A DNA stretch of 64,000 nucleotides from Xenorhabdus griffiniae (GCF_037265215.1 NZ_CP147737.1:4124001-4188000), one strand, 5' to 3'. Positions 37,504-50,018 are shown, numbered from the stretch's first letter. Notes: generated by a model from the sequence alone, not told the origin. Translations and numbers: made by a program.

Positions 37504-39870
37504 ATGAATAAATGTTATCCTACCCTGCTGGCCACAATGGTATGGGCAGCACTTTATAGTCAGCAAGCTCATGCTGACCTTGCAGCACAATGTATGCTGG
37601 GTGTACCTGTCTACGATAAGCCGATTATCACAGGCGATCCTAATAAACTGCCAGTCTATATTCAGTCCGATGATTCTCACGGTGAATACCCCAATGCGGC
37701 TGAGTTCATTGGCAATGTAAATATCCAACAGGGAAATAAAACACTGATAGCCGATAAAGTTCGGCTCGAACAGACACAAGAGCAGGATAAAGAACCTGTG
37801 CGCACTGTTACCGCAGTGGGTAATGTCAGCTATGATGACCCTCAGATCATTTTGAAGGGACCCCGCGCCTGGGCGAATCTGAACAATAAAGATACCGATG
37901 TGGAACAAGGTAAGTATCAGTTGGTTGGTCGTCAAGGACGTGGCAGCGCAGATAAGATGATGCTGCGTGATGAGAACCGCTATACCATCATGAATAATGG
38001 GATATTCACTTCTTGCCTGCCCGGTAATGACAGCTGGAGTGTCGTGGGTTCTGAAGTCATTCTTGACCGTGAAGAAGAAGTTGCCGAAATCTGGAATGCC
38101 CGTTTTCGCGTTGCCAATGTGCCGGTATTTTATACACCATATTTGCAATTACCTATCGGTAATAAACGTCGTTCTGGTTTCTTAATTCCAAATGCCAGTT
38201 TTTCCAACAAAGATGGCTTCCAATTTCTGCTGCCGTACTACTGGAACATTGCCCCTAACTATGATGCCACGATTACTCCTCATCTCATCACGATGCGGGG
38301 TTTGAAGCTCGATAATGAATTCCGTTATCTCACCAAAGCGGGGACCGGTACAGTTGCGCTGGATTGGATTGATCAGGATCGTCTGTATAAAGAGGATAAA
38401 AGGCTCAAGGCCAGACCTGAGCGGGATAGCAACAGCCGCTGGTTGTTCTACTGGAATCACAGTGGTGTCATGAATCAGGTTTGGCGTTTCAGTGCTGATT
38501 ATACCAAAGTCAGTGATCCGAACTATTTCAATGACTTCAGTTCACAATACGGTTCCAGCACCGATGGCTATGCCACTCAGAAATTCAGTATTGGCTATGC
38601 CCAACAAAACTGGAATGCCACACTCACAACCAAACAGTTCCAAATTTTTACCCCTAGTGATAGAGGAAAAGCTTACCGAACAGCGCCTCAGTTAGATCTC
38701 AACTACTATAAAAATGATTTGGGACCGTTTGATTTTCGTACTTACGCTCAGGTGGCCAAATTTACCAGTGTTGGTAATCAGTGGCCAGATGGAACGCGCT
38801 GGCACCTGGAACCTTCCATTAACTTACCACTCTCCAATGGCTGGGCGAGCATCAATAATGAATTTAAGTTGATGGCAACCCATTATCAACAGGATCTTAC
38901 TGAAACAACTAAATCCAACACTGAGATACCTGCATTGGAAAGATCGGTAAACCGTATTCTGCCGGTGTTTAAATCAGATGCGAAGATGGTGTTTGAACGC
39001 GCTATGTATTTTAACCAAGGCTTCACCCAGACGCTGGAACCGCGCGTTCAATATCTCTATGTGCCTTATAAGAATCAAAACAACATCAATAACTTTGATT
39101 CTTCTCTGCTACAATCGGATTATACTGGATTGTTCCGGGATCGCTTCTACAGTGGGTTAGACCGTGTTTCGTCTGCTAATCAATTTACCGCTGGCGTGAC
39201 TACCCGTATTTATGATGAAGATTTAGTTGAACGTTTTAGCCTGTCCGTAGGTCAAATTTACCATTTTGAACGTCCACGTACCGAAGATACTGACTCTGTC
39301 TTAGGTAGTAAGGATATCATTGGGAACAAAAAAGGAACGGGGGCGACAACCTGGGCTGGAGATGTACACTGGAGAATCAATGATTCCTGGGGCATCAAAG
39401 GCGGGTTGCAATATGACAATCGTCTGGACGACTTCACTATGGGTAATGCCATCATGGAATACCGTCGTGACGCTGACCGCATGTTGCAGTTAAGCTACCG
39501 TTTTGTTGATCGCAATTATATTCAAGCCACACTCAAGGGTGGCGCGCCCGCTTACCAGCAAGGAATTTCTCAGATTGGTATGGTAGCAAGTTGGCCGTTG
39601 TCAGATCGTTGGGCGTTTGTCGGGGCTTATTACTACGATACCAAAGAGAAACAGCCTGCAACCCAAATGGTCGGTTTGCAATACAACACTTGCTGCTGGG
39701 CAGTCAGTGTAGGTTATGAACGCAAGATCACCGACTGGCGCTTCGATAGCAGTCAATATGACAACAAATGGTCATTCAATGTTGAACTTCGTGGCTTAAG
39801 TAACAATCATAGTTTAGGGAGTCAGAAAATGTTGCAGCAAGGTATTCTTCCATACCAACGTGCATTCTGA
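37504..39870 (+). CDS. lptD: LPS-assembly protein LptD
   Basis: 788 residues. Outer-membrane barrel that inserts LPS with LptE. The signal peptide ends AHA at residue 24; next come the N-terminal OstA/jellyroll domain ([20 protein letters not shown]) and the 26-strand barrel. The four disulfide cysteines are present: Cys30, Cys171 and the pair Cys730-Cys731 ([13 protein letters not shown]). It is followed by surA, whose product helps fold LptD. Confidence 0.99.
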   Translation: MNKCYPTLLATMVWAALYSQQAHADLAAQCMLGVPVYDKPIITGDPNKLPVYIQSDDSHGEYPNAAEFIGNVNIQQGNKTLIADKVRLEQTQEQDKEPVRTVTAVGNVSYDDPQIILKGPRAWANLNNKDTDVEQGKYQLVGRQGRGSADKMMLRDENRYTIMNNGIFTSCLPGNDSWSVVGSEVILDREEEVAEIWNARFRVANVPVFYTPYLQLPIGNKRRSGFLIPNASFSNKDGFQFLLPYYWNIAPNYDATITPHLITMRGLKLDNEFRYLTKAGTGTVALDWIDQDRLYKEDKRLKARPERDSNSRWLFYWNHSGVMNQVWRFSADYTKVSDPNYFNDFSSQYGSSTDGYATQKFSIGYAQQNWNATLTTKQFQIFTPSDRGKAYRTAPQLDLNYYKNDLGPFDFRTYAQVAKFTSVGNQWPDGTRWHLEPSINLPLSNGWASINNEFKLMATHYQQDLTETTKSNTEIPALERSVNRILPVFKSDAKMVFERAMYFNQGFTQTLEPRVQYLYVPYKNQNNINNFDSSLLQSDYTGLFRDRFYSGLDRVSSANQFTAGVTTRIYDEDLVERFSLSVGQIYHFERPRTEDTDSVLGSKDIIGNKKGTGATTWAGDVHWRINDSWGIKGGLQYDNRLDDFTMGNAIMEYRRDADRMLQLSYRFVDRNYIQATLKGGAPAYQQGISQIGMVASWPLSDRWAFVGAYYYDTKEKQPATQMVGLQYNTCCWAVSVGYERKITDWRFDSSQYDNKWSFNVELRGLSNNHSLGSQKMLQQGILPYQRAF

Positions 39871-39900
39871 TACCGATAAACGCAATGTAAACAAAATAAC

Positions 39901-39914
39901 CCCGCCAAGGCGGG
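39901..39914 (+). promoter_or_regulatory. Small hairpin between lptD and surA
   Basis: CCCGCC-AA-GGCGGG, followed by ATTGATATG, 20 bases before the surA start. It may be a partial terminator or a translation modulator. Confidence 0.4.
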
Positions 39915-39934
39915 ATTGATATGATGGGAAACGT

Positions 39935-41236
39935 ATGAAGAACTGGAAATTGCTCATTTTCGGATTGATGTTTTCAGTAAACTCTGTCGCAATGGCGGCT
40001 CCACAAGAGCTGAATAAGGTTGCTGCCGTTGTTAACAATGATGTCGTACTGGAAAGTGACGTTAGCAGCCTTTTACAATCCGTTAAACTCAATGCAAAAC
40101 ATGCAGGCCAGCAATTACCGGATGAAAAAACATTGCGTCACCAAATCCTTGAGCGCCTGATTATGGATGATATTGTTCTGCAAATGGCAAACCGGATGCA
40201 GCTAACTATCCCTGATCAAGCCTTAGATTCTGCGATCACGAATATTGCGGCTCAAAACCACTTGAGCCTTGCCCAGTTAAAACAAAATCTGATCGCAGAG
40301 GGAATGAGCTTTGATACTTACCGTAATCAGATCCGCAAGGAAATGATGATTGCAGAAGTACGTAACAATGAGGTACGCCGCCGCATTACTATCCTGCCAC
40401 AGGAAGTTGATTCACTGGCTAATCAAATCAGCAACCAAAACAGTCAGGACTCTGAGATAAATCTCAGCCAGATCCTGATCCCTCTGTCGGAAAACCCAAG
40501 CCAGGAGCAGGTAGAAAAAGCGGCAACCACGATTAAAAAAATCTTATCTGAACTCCACAATGGTGTCGATTTCGGCAAATTAGCGCTTTCCTATTCCAGT
40601 GATCCCCAAGCCCTGAAAGGGGGAAATATGGGTTGGAGCAAACTGCAAGAATTGCCATCCCTGTTTGCTGCACAGCTTCAATCTGCTCATAAGGGACAGA
40701 TTATTGGCCCAATTCGTTCCGGCGTTGGCTTTCACATTCTGAAAGTGAATGATATCCGTGGTGGTCAGACGTCTATTGCCGTCACTGAAGTGAATGCTCG
40801 CCATATTCTGCTGAAAACATCACCTATTATGAATGATGAACAGGCACGTAACGAGTTGCTGAAACTCAGAGAAGAGATCTTAAATGGCAAAACCTCATTC
40901 GAAGAAGCCGCAAAAGCACATTCTGAAGATCCAGGTTCAGCCATGCGTGGTGGAGAACTGGGTTGGAATTTGCCGAGCGCTTACGATCCTGCTTTCCGTG
41001 ATGCGTTGATGACGTTGCAAAAAGGTGAGATCAGCCAGCCTGTTCACTCCTCTTTCGGCTGGCACTTAATCCAACTGCTGGATAGCCGCAAGGTTGACAG
41101 AACAGACGCTGCACAGAAAGATCGCGCCTACCGCCTGCTGTTTAACCGTAAATTCAATGAAGAGGCACAAAACTGGATGCAGGAATTACGCGCCTCTGCT
41201 TATGTGAAAATTTTAGATGGTAGCAATGCACAATAA
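39935..41236 (+). CDS. surA: Periplasmic chaperone/peptidyl-prolyl isomerase SurA
   Basis: 433 residues: signal peptide (cleaved near AMAAPQ), N-terminal chaperone helices starting [18 protein letters not shown], two parvulin domains (about 173-275, [13 protein letters not shown]; and about 284-385, [12 protein letters not shown]) and a C-terminal helix. Escorts outer-membrane proteins such as LptD. Overlaps pdxA. Confidence 0.99.
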   Translation: MKNWKLLIFGLMFSVNSVAMAAPQELNKVAAVVNNDVVLESDVSSLLQSVKLNAKHAGQQLPDEKTLRHQILERLIMDDIVLQMANRMQLTIPDQALDSAITNIAAQNHLSLAQLKQNLIAEGMSFDTYRNQIRKEMMIAEVRNNEVRRRITILPQEVDSLANQISNQNSQDSEINLSQILIPLSENPSQEQVEKAATTIKKILSELHNGVDFGKLALSYSSDPQALKGGNMGWSKLQELPSLFAAQLQSAHKGQIIGPIRSGVGFHILKVNDIRGGQTSIAVTEVNARHILLKTSPIMNDEQARNELLKLREEILNGKTSFEEAAKAHSEDPGSAMRGGELGWNLPSAYDPAFRDALMTLQKGEISQPVHSSFGWHLIQLLDSRKVDRTDAAQKDRAYRLLFNRKFNEEAQNWMQELRASAYVKILDGSNAQ

Positions 41237-42218
41237 TAAACCCATCGTCATTACCCCCGGCGAACCAGCCGGGGTTGGCCCTGACTTAGTCATTGCCTTG
41301 GCTCAAAAAGCGTGGCCTAGCCAACTGGTTGTCTGTGCTGATCCAGAGCTGATGCTTTCCCGAGCTAAGCAACTGAATTTACCCCTACAACTGCAAACTT
41401 ATTCTCCAGAACACATTTCTTCATCACAGGCAGCCGGAACCCTAACCATCCTGCCCGTTAACCTCCACTCCCCGACGATGACAGGGGAATTAAACCGGAA
41501 AAACGGTACTTACGTCACGGAAACCTTAGCAAGAGCTTGCGATGGTTGCCTGAATGGGGAGTTTTCTGCATTGGTGACAGGACCTGTACATAAAGGTGTC
41601 ATTAATGATGCAGGCGTGGCTTTTACTGGACATACCGAGTTTTTTGCTGACCACAGCCAATGCTCGAGGGTGGTCATGATGTTGGCAACGGAAGAGCTAC
41701 GGGTAGCGCTGGCAACCACGCACCTGCCGATTCTGGATGTCCCCAAAGCAATTACGTTTGATTCCCTGCGGGAAGTTATCACCATTCTTAATCATGATCT
41801 AAAAACCAAATTCGGTATTCCCCGTCCCCATATCTATGTTTGCGGCCTGAATCCTCATGCCGGTGAAGGTGGGCATATGGGACATGAAGAAATAGATATC
41901 ATCATTCCTGCCTTAGATAGTCTGAGAGCGGAAGGGATATGGTTGGAAGGTCCATTACCTGCGGATACCCTGTTCCAACCCAAATATTTAGATCATGCTG
42001 ATGCCGTGCTTTCGATGTATCACGATCAAGGGTTACCCGTGTTAAAATACCAGGGTTTTGGCAGGGCCGTAAATATTACGTTAGGGCTGCCATTTATCCG
42101 AACTTCTGTCGATCATGGCACAGCACTGGAGCTGGCGGGGACAGGTCAAGCTGATGTGGGTAGTTTTATCACCGCATTGAATCTAGCAATTAAAATGATA
42201 CAAAACAGTAATGAATAA
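41217..42218 (+). CDS. pdxA: 4-hydroxythreonine-4-phosphate dehydrogenase
   Basis: 333 residues; an alternative ATG at 41226 would give 330 and fits the family start ([14 protein letters not shown]) equally well. NAD-dependent step in pyridoxal phosphate synthesis. Metal-binding histidines lie in [25 protein letters not shown] and [11 protein letters not shown]. Overlaps surA by 20 and rsmA by 8 bases. Confidence 0.97.
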   Translation: MVAMHNNKPIVITPGEPAGVGPDLVIALAQKAWPSQLVVCADPELMLSRAKQLNLPLQLQTYSPEHISSSQAAGTLTILPVNLHSPTMTGELNRKNGTYVTETLARACDGCLNGEFSALVTGPVHKGVINDAGVAFTGHTEFFADHSQCSRVVMMLATEELRVALATTHLPILDVPKAITFDSLREVITILNHDLKTKFGIPRPHIYVCGLNPHAGEGGHMGHEEIDIIIPALDSLRAEGIWLEGPLPADTLFQPKYLDHADAVLSMYHDQGLPVLKYQGFGRAVNITLGLPFIRTSVDHGTALELAGTGQADVGSFITALNLAIKMIQNSNE

Positions 42219-43026
42219 CAAAGTCCATCAAGGGCACCATGCCCGTAAACGTTTCGGGCAAAACTTTTTAACCGATCAATTTATTATTGATAGCATTGTC
42301 AATGCGATGAACCCACAGGCTGGCCAAGCCATCGTGGAAATCGGCCCAGGTCTGGGAGCATTGACAGAACCCGTGGGTGAACGCATGGATAAGATGACTG
42401 TCGTCGAGCTTGACCGTGATTTAGCGGCTCGTCTGCACATCCACCCCAAACTGAAAGATAAGCTGACAATCATTCAACAAGATGCGATGACCGTTGATTT
42501 TGGTCAGATTGCTAAAGAACATGGGCAACCCTTGCGTGTATTTGGTAACTTGCCTTATAACATCTCTACACCGTTAATGTTCCATCTTTTTAGCTATACT
42601 GATGCTATCGCTGATATGAACTTTATGTTGCAGAAAGAAGTTGTGAATCGTCTTGTCGCGGGACCTGACAGTAAAGCCTATGGACGCTTAAGTGTGATGG
42701 CGCAATACTACTGTCAGGTGATACCTGTGCTTGAAGTACCGCCAACGGCATTTACACCCGCGCCAAAAGTGGATTCTGCTATTGTGCGTTTGATCCCACA
42801 CAAGAGTATGCCTTACCCTGTTCAAGACATTCGCATGTTAGCCCGGATCACAACTCAGGCATTTAACCAACGGAGAAAAACGATCCGCAATAGCCTTGGG
42901 AATATTTTTTCTGTTGAACAGTTAACTGAATTGGGTATTGATCCAAACACGCGGGCTGAAAACATCTCTGTCGAGCAATACTGTAAGATGGCGAACTGGT
43001 TATCATCTCAACCTGAAATTGCCTAA
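42211..43026 (+). CDS. rsmA: 16S rRNA dimethyladenosine transferase RsmA (KsgA)
   Basis: 271 residues. Dimethylates A1518 and A1519 of 16S rRNA. Motifs: [13 protein letters not shown], the SAM loop [13 protein letters not shown], and [13 protein letters not shown] (motif IV). Start overlaps the end of pdxA. Confidence 0.99.
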   Translation: MNNKVHQGHHARKRFGQNFLTDQFIIDSIVNAMNPQAGQAIVEIGPGLGALTEPVGERMDKMTVVELDRDLAARLHIHPKLKDKLTIIQQDAMTVDFGQIAKEHGQPLRVFGNLPYNISTPLMFHLFSYTDAIADMNFMLQKEVVNRLVAGPDSKAYGRLSVMAQYYCQVIPVLEVPPTAFTPAPKVDSAIVRLIPHKSMPYPVQDIRMLARITTQAFNQRRKTIRNSLGNIFSVEQLTELGIDPNTRAENISVEQYCKMANWLSSQPEIA

Positions 43027-43062
43027 ACAAATAAACAGGCGTTGCAGCAACAGGAGGTACCT

Positions 43063-43440
43063 ATGCTCAATGAACCAAGAATTCATATTCAAGTACAAAG
43101 TACTTACGTAGAAAGTCAATCACAGCCGGAACAACAACGTTTTGTGTTTGCTTATACTGTATCAATTCGTAATCTTGGGCATTCCCCTGTGCAACTTATT
43201 AGCCGTTACTGGCGCATTACCAACAGTGATGGTCACCAAACCGAAGTTCAGGGTGAAGGGGTTGTGGGAAAACAACCTTTGATCCCACCGGGAACAGAAT
43301 ATCGCTACAGCAGTGGCGCTATTTTAGAAACACCTCTGGGGACAATGGAAGGCCATTATAACATGATCGATCACGATGGTCGTCCATTCCGTGTCGCCAT
43401 TCCGGTGTTCCGGCTGGCTATTCCAACACTGATAAATTAA
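43063..43440 (+). CDS. apaG: ApaG family protein
   Basis: 125 residues, beta-sandwich ApaG/DUF525 fold. The start is the ATG at 43063, behind a perfect AGGAGGT; the open frame from 43042 is not used. Marks: [20 protein letters not shown] and the C-terminal [17 protein letters not shown]. Biochemical role unclear; lies between rsmA and apaH as usual. Confidence 0.97.
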   Translation: MLNEPRIHIQVQSTYVESQSQPEQQRFVFAYTVSIRNLGHSPVQLISRYWRITNSDGHQTEVQGEGVVGKQPLIPPGTEYRYSSGAILETPLGTMEGHYNMIDHDGRPFRVAIPVFRLAIPTLIN

Positions 43441-43442
43441 TT

Positions 43443-44261
43443 ATGGCTACATACCTTATTGGCGATATTCACGGCTGTTATCGTGAACTTCGCGCCTTGT
43501 TAGAACAAGTCGATTTTAATTCCAGTGAAGACACTTTATGGTTGACCGGCGATCTGATCGCTCGTGGCCCTGATTCATTGGCAGTCCTTCGCTACATTAA
43601 GCAACTCGGCTCCGCAGTAAAACTGGTATTGGGCAATCACGATCTGCATCTGTTAGCGGTTTACGCTAAAATCAGCCGCAATAAGCCGAAAGATTTGCTG
43701 GATGAATTACTCGCGGCACCGGATGTCGATGAATTAATAAATTGGTTAAGAAAACAGCCAATGCTGCAAATCGATGAAGAACTGAAACTCGTCATGGCAC
43801 ATGCCGGGCTAACCCCACAATGGGATCTGGAAACAGCCAAAATATGTGCCCGTGAAGTGGAAGCGATTCTTCGCAGTGACAGTTATCCTTTGTTTCTCAA
43901 TGAAATGTATGGGGATATGCCGAACAATTGGACGCCAGAGTTAAGCGGACTTGCTCGATTGCGTTACAGTACCAATGCTTTGACCAGAATGCGTTATTGT
44001 TTTCCAAATGGTCAATTGGATATGAATTGTAAATCTAAACCGGAAAATGCACCTGCCCCACTCAAACCCTGGTTTGAATTACCACGCAGCATTCCTGAAG
44101 ACTATTCAATCGCCTTTGGTCATTGGGCAGCTCTGGAAGGTCAAGGTACACCTTCTGGTATCTACGCCTTAGATACGGGGTGCTGTTGGGGAGGTAAATT
44201 AACCCTGCTTCGTTGGGAAGATAAACAATATTTCAGCCAAGGATCATTACTCAAATCATAA
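43443..44261 (+). CDS. apaH: Bis(5'-nucleosyl)-tetraphosphatase, symmetrical
   Basis: 272 residues. Hydrolyses Ap4A to two ADP and also removes Np4 caps from RNA, which complements RppH encoded elsewhere in this window. Metallophosphatase motifs are [20 protein letters not shown] and GNHDLHLL, with the late GHWAALEG. Starts two bases after apaG. Confidence 0.98.
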   Translation: MATYLIGDIHGCYRELRALLEQVDFNSSEDTLWLTGDLIARGPDSLAVLRYIKQLGSAVKLVLGNHDLHLLAVYAKISRNKPKDLLDELLAAPDVDELINWLRKQPMLQIDEELKLVMAHAGLTPQWDLETAKICAREVEAILRSDSYPLFLNEMYGDMPNNWTPELSGLARLRYSTNALTRMRYCFPNGQLDMNCKSKPENAPAPLKPWFELPRSIPEDYSIAFGHWAALEGQGTPSGIYALDTGCCWGGKLTLLRWEDKQYFSQGSLLKS

Positions 44262-44293
44262 GTCTGATAAATAATAAACCTGCCGGTGACACT

Positions 44294-44313
44294 GGAGTGC
44301 CCCAAGGCACTCC
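44294..44313. terminator. Hairpin between convergent apaH and folA
   Basis: GGAGTGCC-CCAA-GGCACTCC, a perfect 8-bp stem in the gap between the two converging genes. There is no T tract on either side, so efficiency is uncertain. Confidence 0.5.
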
Positions 44314-44328
44314 GCACGTAAGATAAAC

Positions 44329-44814
44329 TCACTCTCGGCGTTCCAGAATTTCAAAACAATAGCCATGAGAATTGTTTTCATCTGCATCGTGATATTCGGT
44401 AAACGTTGAATTCCATTCATCAGGTTCATAATCAGGGAAATGCGTGTCACCAATCACTTCTGCATCAATGTGAGTCAGGTACATACGATCAGCCAGAGGA
44501 ATAAATTGCTCATAAATTTTTCCCCCTCCCATTACCATCACTTCTTTAACATCGCCAACGGCGGCTAAAGCGGCTTCGATAGAGTTAACCCAAGTCACCC
44601 GATCATCATTTGCAGGTTGACTGCTAATAACGATATTCAGGCGCCCAGGCAAAGGACGGCCAATCGATTCATAAGTCACTCGCCCCATTACAACCGGCTT
44701 TCCGAGTGTATTGCGTTTAAACCAGGCTAAATCACCCGGCAAAGTCCATGGCATGGCATTTTCCATACCGATAACTCGATCCATAGCCATCGCAGCAATC
44801 AAGCTGATAATCAT
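44329..44814 (-). CDS. folA: Dihydrofolate reductase
   Basis: 161 residues. Reduces DHF to THF with NADPH, closing the thyA cycle. Recognisable: [40 protein letters not shown] (catalytic Asp), [17 protein letters not shown] and [12 protein letters not shown]. Gene order apaH-folA as in E. coli. Confidence 0.99.
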   Translation of the reverse strand: MIISLIAAMAMDRVIGMENAMPWTLPGDLAWFKRNTLGKPVVMGRVTYESIGRPLPGRLNIVISSQPANDDRVTWVNSIEAALAAVGDVKEVMVMGGGKIYEQFIPLADRMYLTHIDAEVIGDTHFPDYEPDEWNSTFTEYHDADENNSHGYCFEILERRE

Positions 44815-45060
44815 TAAATCACCTTACAGCCAAGTAGTATGAAAATTTGGGACACTATACGGAAAGGGTTACTCGCAGTCGATATGATTAACAATTTATT
44901 ACAAACAAATAGTTAGTTTACCCACTAATTGTTAAACAAGCCGCTGTTTAACAGCTTATTACTTAACAGGCAGGCAAAAAAATAACAACTTTATTCAATT
45001 TTACAGAGCATCTATCTAAAACAGTGCCAAAAATGAGTAAAGCTAAAGCAAAAATTTCAT

Positions 45061-46482
45061 TTAAAAACCAGCAGGATCAACAACTAACTGTCCGGCAACC
45101 CCACGATCAGCCATCTCTAATATCTGGCTGTAATACATGAAAGGAAAATGTTCATAAGACGGTTGCATCATATTAACCAACAATTCTGCCCGACTATCGA
45201 TCCAAACGGTATCTTTCCAGCCATAATCCTGTGGCTCTGGGCGGTTGCCATTCAGGTTGATGACCTTAAATCTTACCCCTTCAATATGGAAAGGCTGGGG
45301 CACTGACGTTGTGACTATCCAACGTTCCCATGCGCCTTGTTGACTTGTGATATCAATTCGATGTGCATTCAGCAGTGAACCATTAATTCCTTGAGAATAA
45401 TCACCCAAATCAATCTGACGACTTTGAATGGTGGAGTTGATCTGTGGATTATCAACGATAAGCTGAGTTGGTAGTTGATCTGTCACCAAAGGGAGCAATC
45501 CGCTGGCTTTCAGGGTTAACACCGTCGTTGACAGCAGCTTGGTCGAAGGTTCAAACAAGCCTTTCAAACGATCGATGACACCGGCAGATTCTCCCGCAGT
45601 AACGGTAACACTTTCCACTTTTGACATATCAATCAAGACTTCTCGACGTTCCCCTGGCGCAAGTGACAATACTTGTACCGCCACGGGAGCAGGCAATAAG
45701 CCTTGATCAGTGGCAATCATGTAAAAAGGACGCCCATCACTGAGCTGCAATTGATATCGTCGGGCATTAGATGCATTCAGGAAGCGTAACCTAATCCAAC
45801 CTCTGGCAACCTCCACAAAAGGATTTTCGACACCATTAACAATTAGGGTATCACCAAGAAAACCTTGATTAGCCGGTGGGTTATATTGCGGTACACCAAA
45901 ATTGTCCAATCGCTTATCTTGCAAGATAACCGGAAAATCATCGACACCATAATGTCTGGGTAAAGGCAGGTTGCGGCTACTTTCGTCTTCCACCAACCAC
46001 ATACCAGCAAGGCCGGCATAAACATGCTGTGCCATGCGATTTGGCGTATTGGCGTGATACCAACAGGTCGATGCAACTTGATCTATCGGGATAACCGGCG
46101 ACCAATTTTCCCCTGGCGCCATCAAACGGGCCGAACCGCCCATCAAAGTGCCAGGCACCAGTAAACCCCCGACGGTCATCGAAACCGGTTCGGATAACCG
46201 ATTGCTATAGATCAATTTGACATCATCCCCTCGGTAAACCCGAATGGTTGGCCCTAAATAATGTCCGTTGATGCCCCAGACTGGCGCTTTGTTATGACCA
46301 TTAAACGACCAAGTGGCTTTTTGTATGGCTAAAAACAGGGGTTGCCCTCTGCGGGATTCCAGTAAGGGAGGGAGCGGCAATTTTGTTTGTTGATTCTTGT
46401 TGGCCCGAACGACAAAAGGAAGCGCCCCTAAACACATAGCCAAACCAGAAGCCTGAATAAATTGGCGCCGACTCAGTGACAT
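45061..46482 (-). CDS. ftsP: Cell division protein FtsP (SufI)
   Basis: 473 residues from the ATG at 46482 so that the Tat signal comes first (MSLSRRQFIQASGLAMCLGA); a frame from 46506 is longer. Multicopper-oxidase-like three-domain protein without the copper ligands. Exported folded, it stabilises the divisome under stress. The neighbours plsC, parC and parE are the usual ones, but folA on the other side is not, so a rearrangement joint lies at about 44.8-45.0 kb. Confidence 0.95.
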   Translation of the reverse strand: MSLSRRQFIQASGLAMCLGALPFVVRANKNQQTKLPLPPLLESRRGQPLFLAIQKATWSFNGHNKAPVWGINGHYLGPTIRVYRGDDVKLIYSNRLSEPVSMTVGGLLVPGTLMGGSARLMAPGENWSPVIPIDQVASTCWYHANTPNRMAQHVYAGLAGMWLVEDESSRNLPLPRHYGVDDFPVILQDKRLDNFGVPQYNPPANQGFLGDTLIVNGVENPFVEVARGWIRLRFLNASNARRYQLQLSDGRPFYMIATDQGLLPAPVAVQVLSLAPGERREVLIDMSKVESVTVTAGESAGVIDRLKGLFEPSTKLLSTTVLTLKASGLLPLVTDQLPTQLIVDNPQINSTIQSRQIDLGDYSQGINGSLLNAHRIDITSQQGAWERWIVTTSVPQPFHIEGVRFKVINLNGNRPEPQDYGWKDTVWIDSRAELLVNMMQPSYEHFPFMYYSQILEMADRGVAGQLVVDPAGF

Positions 46483-46734
46483 ACTTTCTCCACAGAAGAT
46501 CTCCACAGAAGGAATAGTCTCTTACGATAGAAAGACAACCCGAATAGCAATTCCCAATGATTGCCTGATTCAAATAATTGCAGGGATGAATACTCTGATA
46601 TTGTGGCTATCAGAATTTATTATTCTATCGATTGCGTTTAATAAAAACGTTAATTTATTAAACGCAATCATATCGCGAATAGGAGAAAATTTCTAAAATT
46701 ATCGAAAAATTATAGCGATAATCAGTCCAACTGG

Positions 46735-47466
46735 CTATCTACGCTGATTAAGTGCCTCGACTTCTTTATCCAATTCTGCAATTTTAGTTTGCATTATTTG
46801 TCGGCAGTGTTCTGCCAATTCACGAACTTGATCTTTGGTATATTTCGTGGTGTCAATCGGGGGCAACATTTCAACAATAACGGTGCCATTGTCCCAACGA
46901 TTTAGTTTTATTTTATCGTGTGTTGTAGAAACACAAACCGGTACAATAGGTGCACCTGCGGCAATGGCGGCATGAAAGGCACCTGTTTTAAAAGGCATCA
47001 ATCCACGGCCACGACTCCGTGTTCCTTCTGGAAACATCCAAACCGAAATTTGATTTTTTTTGATCTGATCGACAACCTGTGAAATCGTGCCATGAGCTTT
47101 TGTCCGATTATCCCTGTCGATCAAAATATTACCTGTCAACCAATATAGCTGGCCAAAGAAGGGAATAAAGACCAGGCTTTTTTTGCCCACGGTAACAGTT
47201 CGTGGCTGCACCGCATTCGACATCGTAACCATATCGTAATTATTTTGGTGATTGCCAATATAAATACTTGGCCCATACTCCCGTGCTTCCTCTGGAACAC
47301 GTTCCAGCAGCTTAATGCCAAGCACTTTATGCAATTTGCCAAACGCACGCCCGAAAGTCATAACATGACGTGGATTACGTGGGCTGAATAAACAGTAGAT
47401 ACAGCCAAAAATAACGATCAGTATCCCAAGCAGAATAACAATAATTCCCCGAATGATTGCTAGCAT
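46735..47466 (-). CDS. plsC: 1-acyl-sn-glycerol-3-phosphate acyltransferase
   Basis: 243 residues from the ATG at 47466 (MLAIIRGIIVILLG); an upstream ATG at 47499 is less likely. Makes phosphatidic acid in the inner membrane. Motifs are NHQNNYD (catalytic His), the glycerol-phosphate motif FPEGTRSRGRG and VPVCVSTTHDK. N-terminal membrane helix. Confidence 0.97.
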   Translation of the reverse strand: MLAIIRGIIVILLGILIVIFGCIYCLFSPRNPRHVMTFGRAFGKLHKVLGIKLLERVPEEAREYGPSIYIGNHQNNYDMVTMSNAVQPRTVTVGKKSLVFIPFFGQLYWLTGNILIDRDNRTKAHGTISQVVDQIKKNQISVWMFPEGTRSRGRGLMPFKTGAFHAAIAAGAPIVPVCVSTTHDKIKLNRWDNGTVIVEMLPPIDTTKYTKDQVRELAEHCRQIMQTKIAELDKEVEALNQRR

Positions 47467-47523
47467 AGCGGCCCCTTGTTGAAAGGCCAGTGCATTCATT
47501 ACACTGGCCTAAAATTACGATTT

Positions 47524-47648
47524 ATACCAATCTAACTTCAAGATGCGTGTGATTTCATCGAGTGTTGTAAATTGCAAATCAATGTGATGGTTTATATCTC
47601 CCCGCGTAGCGGAGAGATATAAGACACATCTTGAGAGACGATTGGCAG
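47524..47648. repeat. Palindromic interspersed repeat, copy F
   Basis: Begins ATACCAATCTAACTTCAAG and ends CATCTTGAGAGACGATTGG, with an inner hairpin TATCTCCCCGCG / CGGAGAGATA. It fills the gap between plsC and parC. Confidence 0.75.
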
Positions 47649-47677
47649 ATGCCTTTCTTCACTCTGCAATTTGCAGC

Positions 47678-49933
47678 TTAATCGCTTGTATTACAAACCA
47701 CTTCAACGCGCTCAACACGCTGTAACCCGCGTGGCAGAGACGCTCCCTTGCGCCCTCTCTCTGCCCTGAATTTCTGTAAATCCTCAGAGCGAAGCAGTAA
47801 CTTGCGTTTGCCAAAGTAAAGCGTGATAGAAGATTGTGGTGGCAAGACCAGTAACCAAGCCAGCATATCTTCGCCTGATGCAGCCTGTGCCGCCGGAATA
47901 GAAACAATCTTATTGCCCTTGCCCTTTGAAAGCTGTGGCAAATCAGTCACTGGAAACATCAACATACGGCCCGCTTTGGTAATTGCCAGTAACATGTCTT
48001 CCTGTTCGTTGTTAATCTCCAACGGCGGCATCACTTTAGCATTCTCGGGCAAAGTAATCATGGCCTTACCCGCACGGTTCTTGGCAATCAAATCATTGAA
48101 AGTACAGATAAAACCATATCCCGCATCAGATGCCATCAAGAATTTCTGATCTTCTTTCGCCATCAAAAGATGCTCAACCGATGCCCCAGCCGGCAACGCC
48201 AGTTTGCCCGTTAACGGTTCTCCCTGCCCTCTGGCTGATGGCAAATCCAACGGATCAACGGAATAACTGCGCCCTGTGGTATCAATAAAGACCACGGGCT
48301 GGTTACTCTTGCCACGCACTGCACTGCGGAAGCTGTCACCAGATTTGTAATTTAAGCCGGCCGGATCAATCTCGTGCCCTTTCGCACTACGTACCCAGCC
48401 CATCTCTGACATGATGACAGTAATCGGCTCAGACGGCAGGATATCGTGATCACTCATAGCCTTCGCTTCCGTGCGCTCTTTCAGCGGGGAGCGACGGTCA
48501 TCACCGTAGCTTTCTGCATCGGCAATAATTTCTTTTTTCAGTAAGGTATTTAACTTACGTTCAGAACCCAAAATCGCCTGAAGCTTGTCACGTTCTTTCG
48601 CCAGTTCATCCTGTTCGCCACGGATTTTAACTTCTTCCAGTTTCGCCAGGTGACGCAATTTCAGTTCAAGAATGGCTTCGGCCTGCGTTTCGGTTAAGTC
48701 AAAACGCTGCATCAATACTGACTTCGGTTCATCTTCATTACGAATAATATGGATAACTTCATCAATATTAAGATAGGCCGTCAGCAAACCTTCCAAGATA
48801 TGCAAACGCTTAAGCACTTTTTCCAGGCGATGGTTCAGGCGATTACGCACGGTTTCACGGCGGAAAACCAGCCATTCACTGAGGATCTCAACCAAACCCT
48901 TAACCGCAGGGCGGTTATCCAGACCGATCATGTTGAGATTGATGCGATAACTTTTTTCCAAATCAGTGGTTGCAAACAGGTGGTTCATTACCTGCTCGAC
49001 ATCCACGCGGTTAGTACGCGGAACAATCACCAAACGAGTTGGATTTTCATGATCAGACTCGTCACGCAGATCATCCACCATCGGCAACTTTTTCGCCCGC
49101 ATTTGGCTGGCAATTTGTTCTAATACCTTCGCGCCAGATACCTGGTGAGGCAAGGCGGTGATCACTACGTTACTGTCTTCTTTTGACCAAACCGCCCGCA
49201 TCCGCACCGAACCACGGCCATTTTTATAGATTTTGCGGATATCTTCTTTTGATGTGATGATCTCAGCTTCTGTTGGATAATCCGGCCCTTTGACATATTC
49301 CATCGCCTCATCAAGCGATAAATCAGGTTTATCCAGCATGGCAATCAGTGCATTCGCGACCTCACGCGCATTGTGTGGCGGGATATCGGTCGCCATCCCC
49401 ACGGCAATGCCTGTGGTGCCATTGAGCAAGATATTGGGCAGACGTGCAGGCAAACACTTAGGCTCCTGCAATGTACCATCAAAGTTTGGCACCCAGTCTA
49501 CGGTTCCTTGCCCCAACTCAGACAGTAACAATTCAGCATATTTAGACAAACGGGATTCGGTATAACGCATCGCCGCAAAGGATTTTGGATCATCCGGCGC
49601 CCCCCAGTTGCCTTGTCCGTCGACTAACGGATAGCGGTATGAGAAAGGTTGTGCCATCAAAACCATAGCTTCATAACAAGCTCCATCGCCATGCGGGTGA
49701 TATTTACCGAGAACATCACCGACAGTACGGGCAGATTTTTTAAATTTGGCACTGCTGCTCAGCCCAAGTTCTGACATCGCATAGACAATACGACGCTGAA
49801 CCGGCTTTAAGCCATCACCGATAAAAGGCAACGCCCTGTCCATGATGACGTACATGGAGTAATTCAAATAGGCATTTTCAGTGAACGCATGGAGCGGCTG
49901 ACGCTCCACACCGTCGTGAGTTATCTCACTCAT
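47678..49933 (-). CDS. parC: DNA topoisomerase IV subunit A
   Basis: 751 residues. Cleaves and rejoins DNA during decatenation. Catalytic Tyr in [17 protein letters not shown]; the C-terminal beta-pinwheel starts near residue 495. Notable: the quinolone-determining helix reads [13 protein letters not shown], with Gly where E. coli has Ser80; the following acidic residue is kept. parE follows upstream, separated by 85 bases. Confidence 0.99.
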   Translation of the reverse strand: MSEITHDGVERQPLHAFTENAYLNYSMYVIMDRALPFIGDGLKPVQRRIVYAMSELGLSSSAKFKKSARTVGDVLGKYHPHGDGACYEAMVLMAQPFSYRYPLVDGQGNWGAPDDPKSFAAMRYTESRLSKYAELLLSELGQGTVDWVPNFDGTLQEPKCLPARLPNILLNGTTGIAVGMATDIPPHNAREVANALIAMLDKPDLSLDEAMEYVKGPDYPTEAEIITSKEDIRKIYKNGRGSVRMRAVWSKEDSNVVITALPHQVSGAKVLEQIASQMRAKKLPMVDDLRDESDHENPTRLVIVPRTNRVDVEQVMNHLFATTDLEKSYRINLNMIGLDNRPAVKGLVEILSEWLVFRRETVRNRLNHRLEKVLKRLHILEGLLTAYLNIDEVIHIIRNEDEPKSVLMQRFDLTETQAEAILELKLRHLAKLEEVKIRGEQDELAKERDKLQAILGSERKLNTLLKKEIIADAESYGDDRRSPLKERTEAKAMSDHDILPSEPITVIMSEMGWVRSAKGHEIDPAGLNYKSGDSFRSAVRGKSNQPVVFIDTTGRSYSVDPLDLPSARGQGEPLTGKLALPAGASVEHLLMAKEDQKFLMASDAGYGFICTFNDLIAKNRAGKAMITLPENAKVMPPLEINNEQEDMLLAITKAGRMLMFPVTDLPQLSKGKGNKIVSIPAAQAASGEDMLAWLLVLPPQSSITLYFGKRKLLLRSEDLQKFRAERGRKGASLPRGLQRVERVEVVCNTSD

Positions 49934-50018
49934 GTAATAATTTCCTCAGGATCTGTATTGACTACCTTTGCGCTATCTTTCTCTGTGTGCACTTTATCTT
50001 ATGCACTAAATTCATGCG

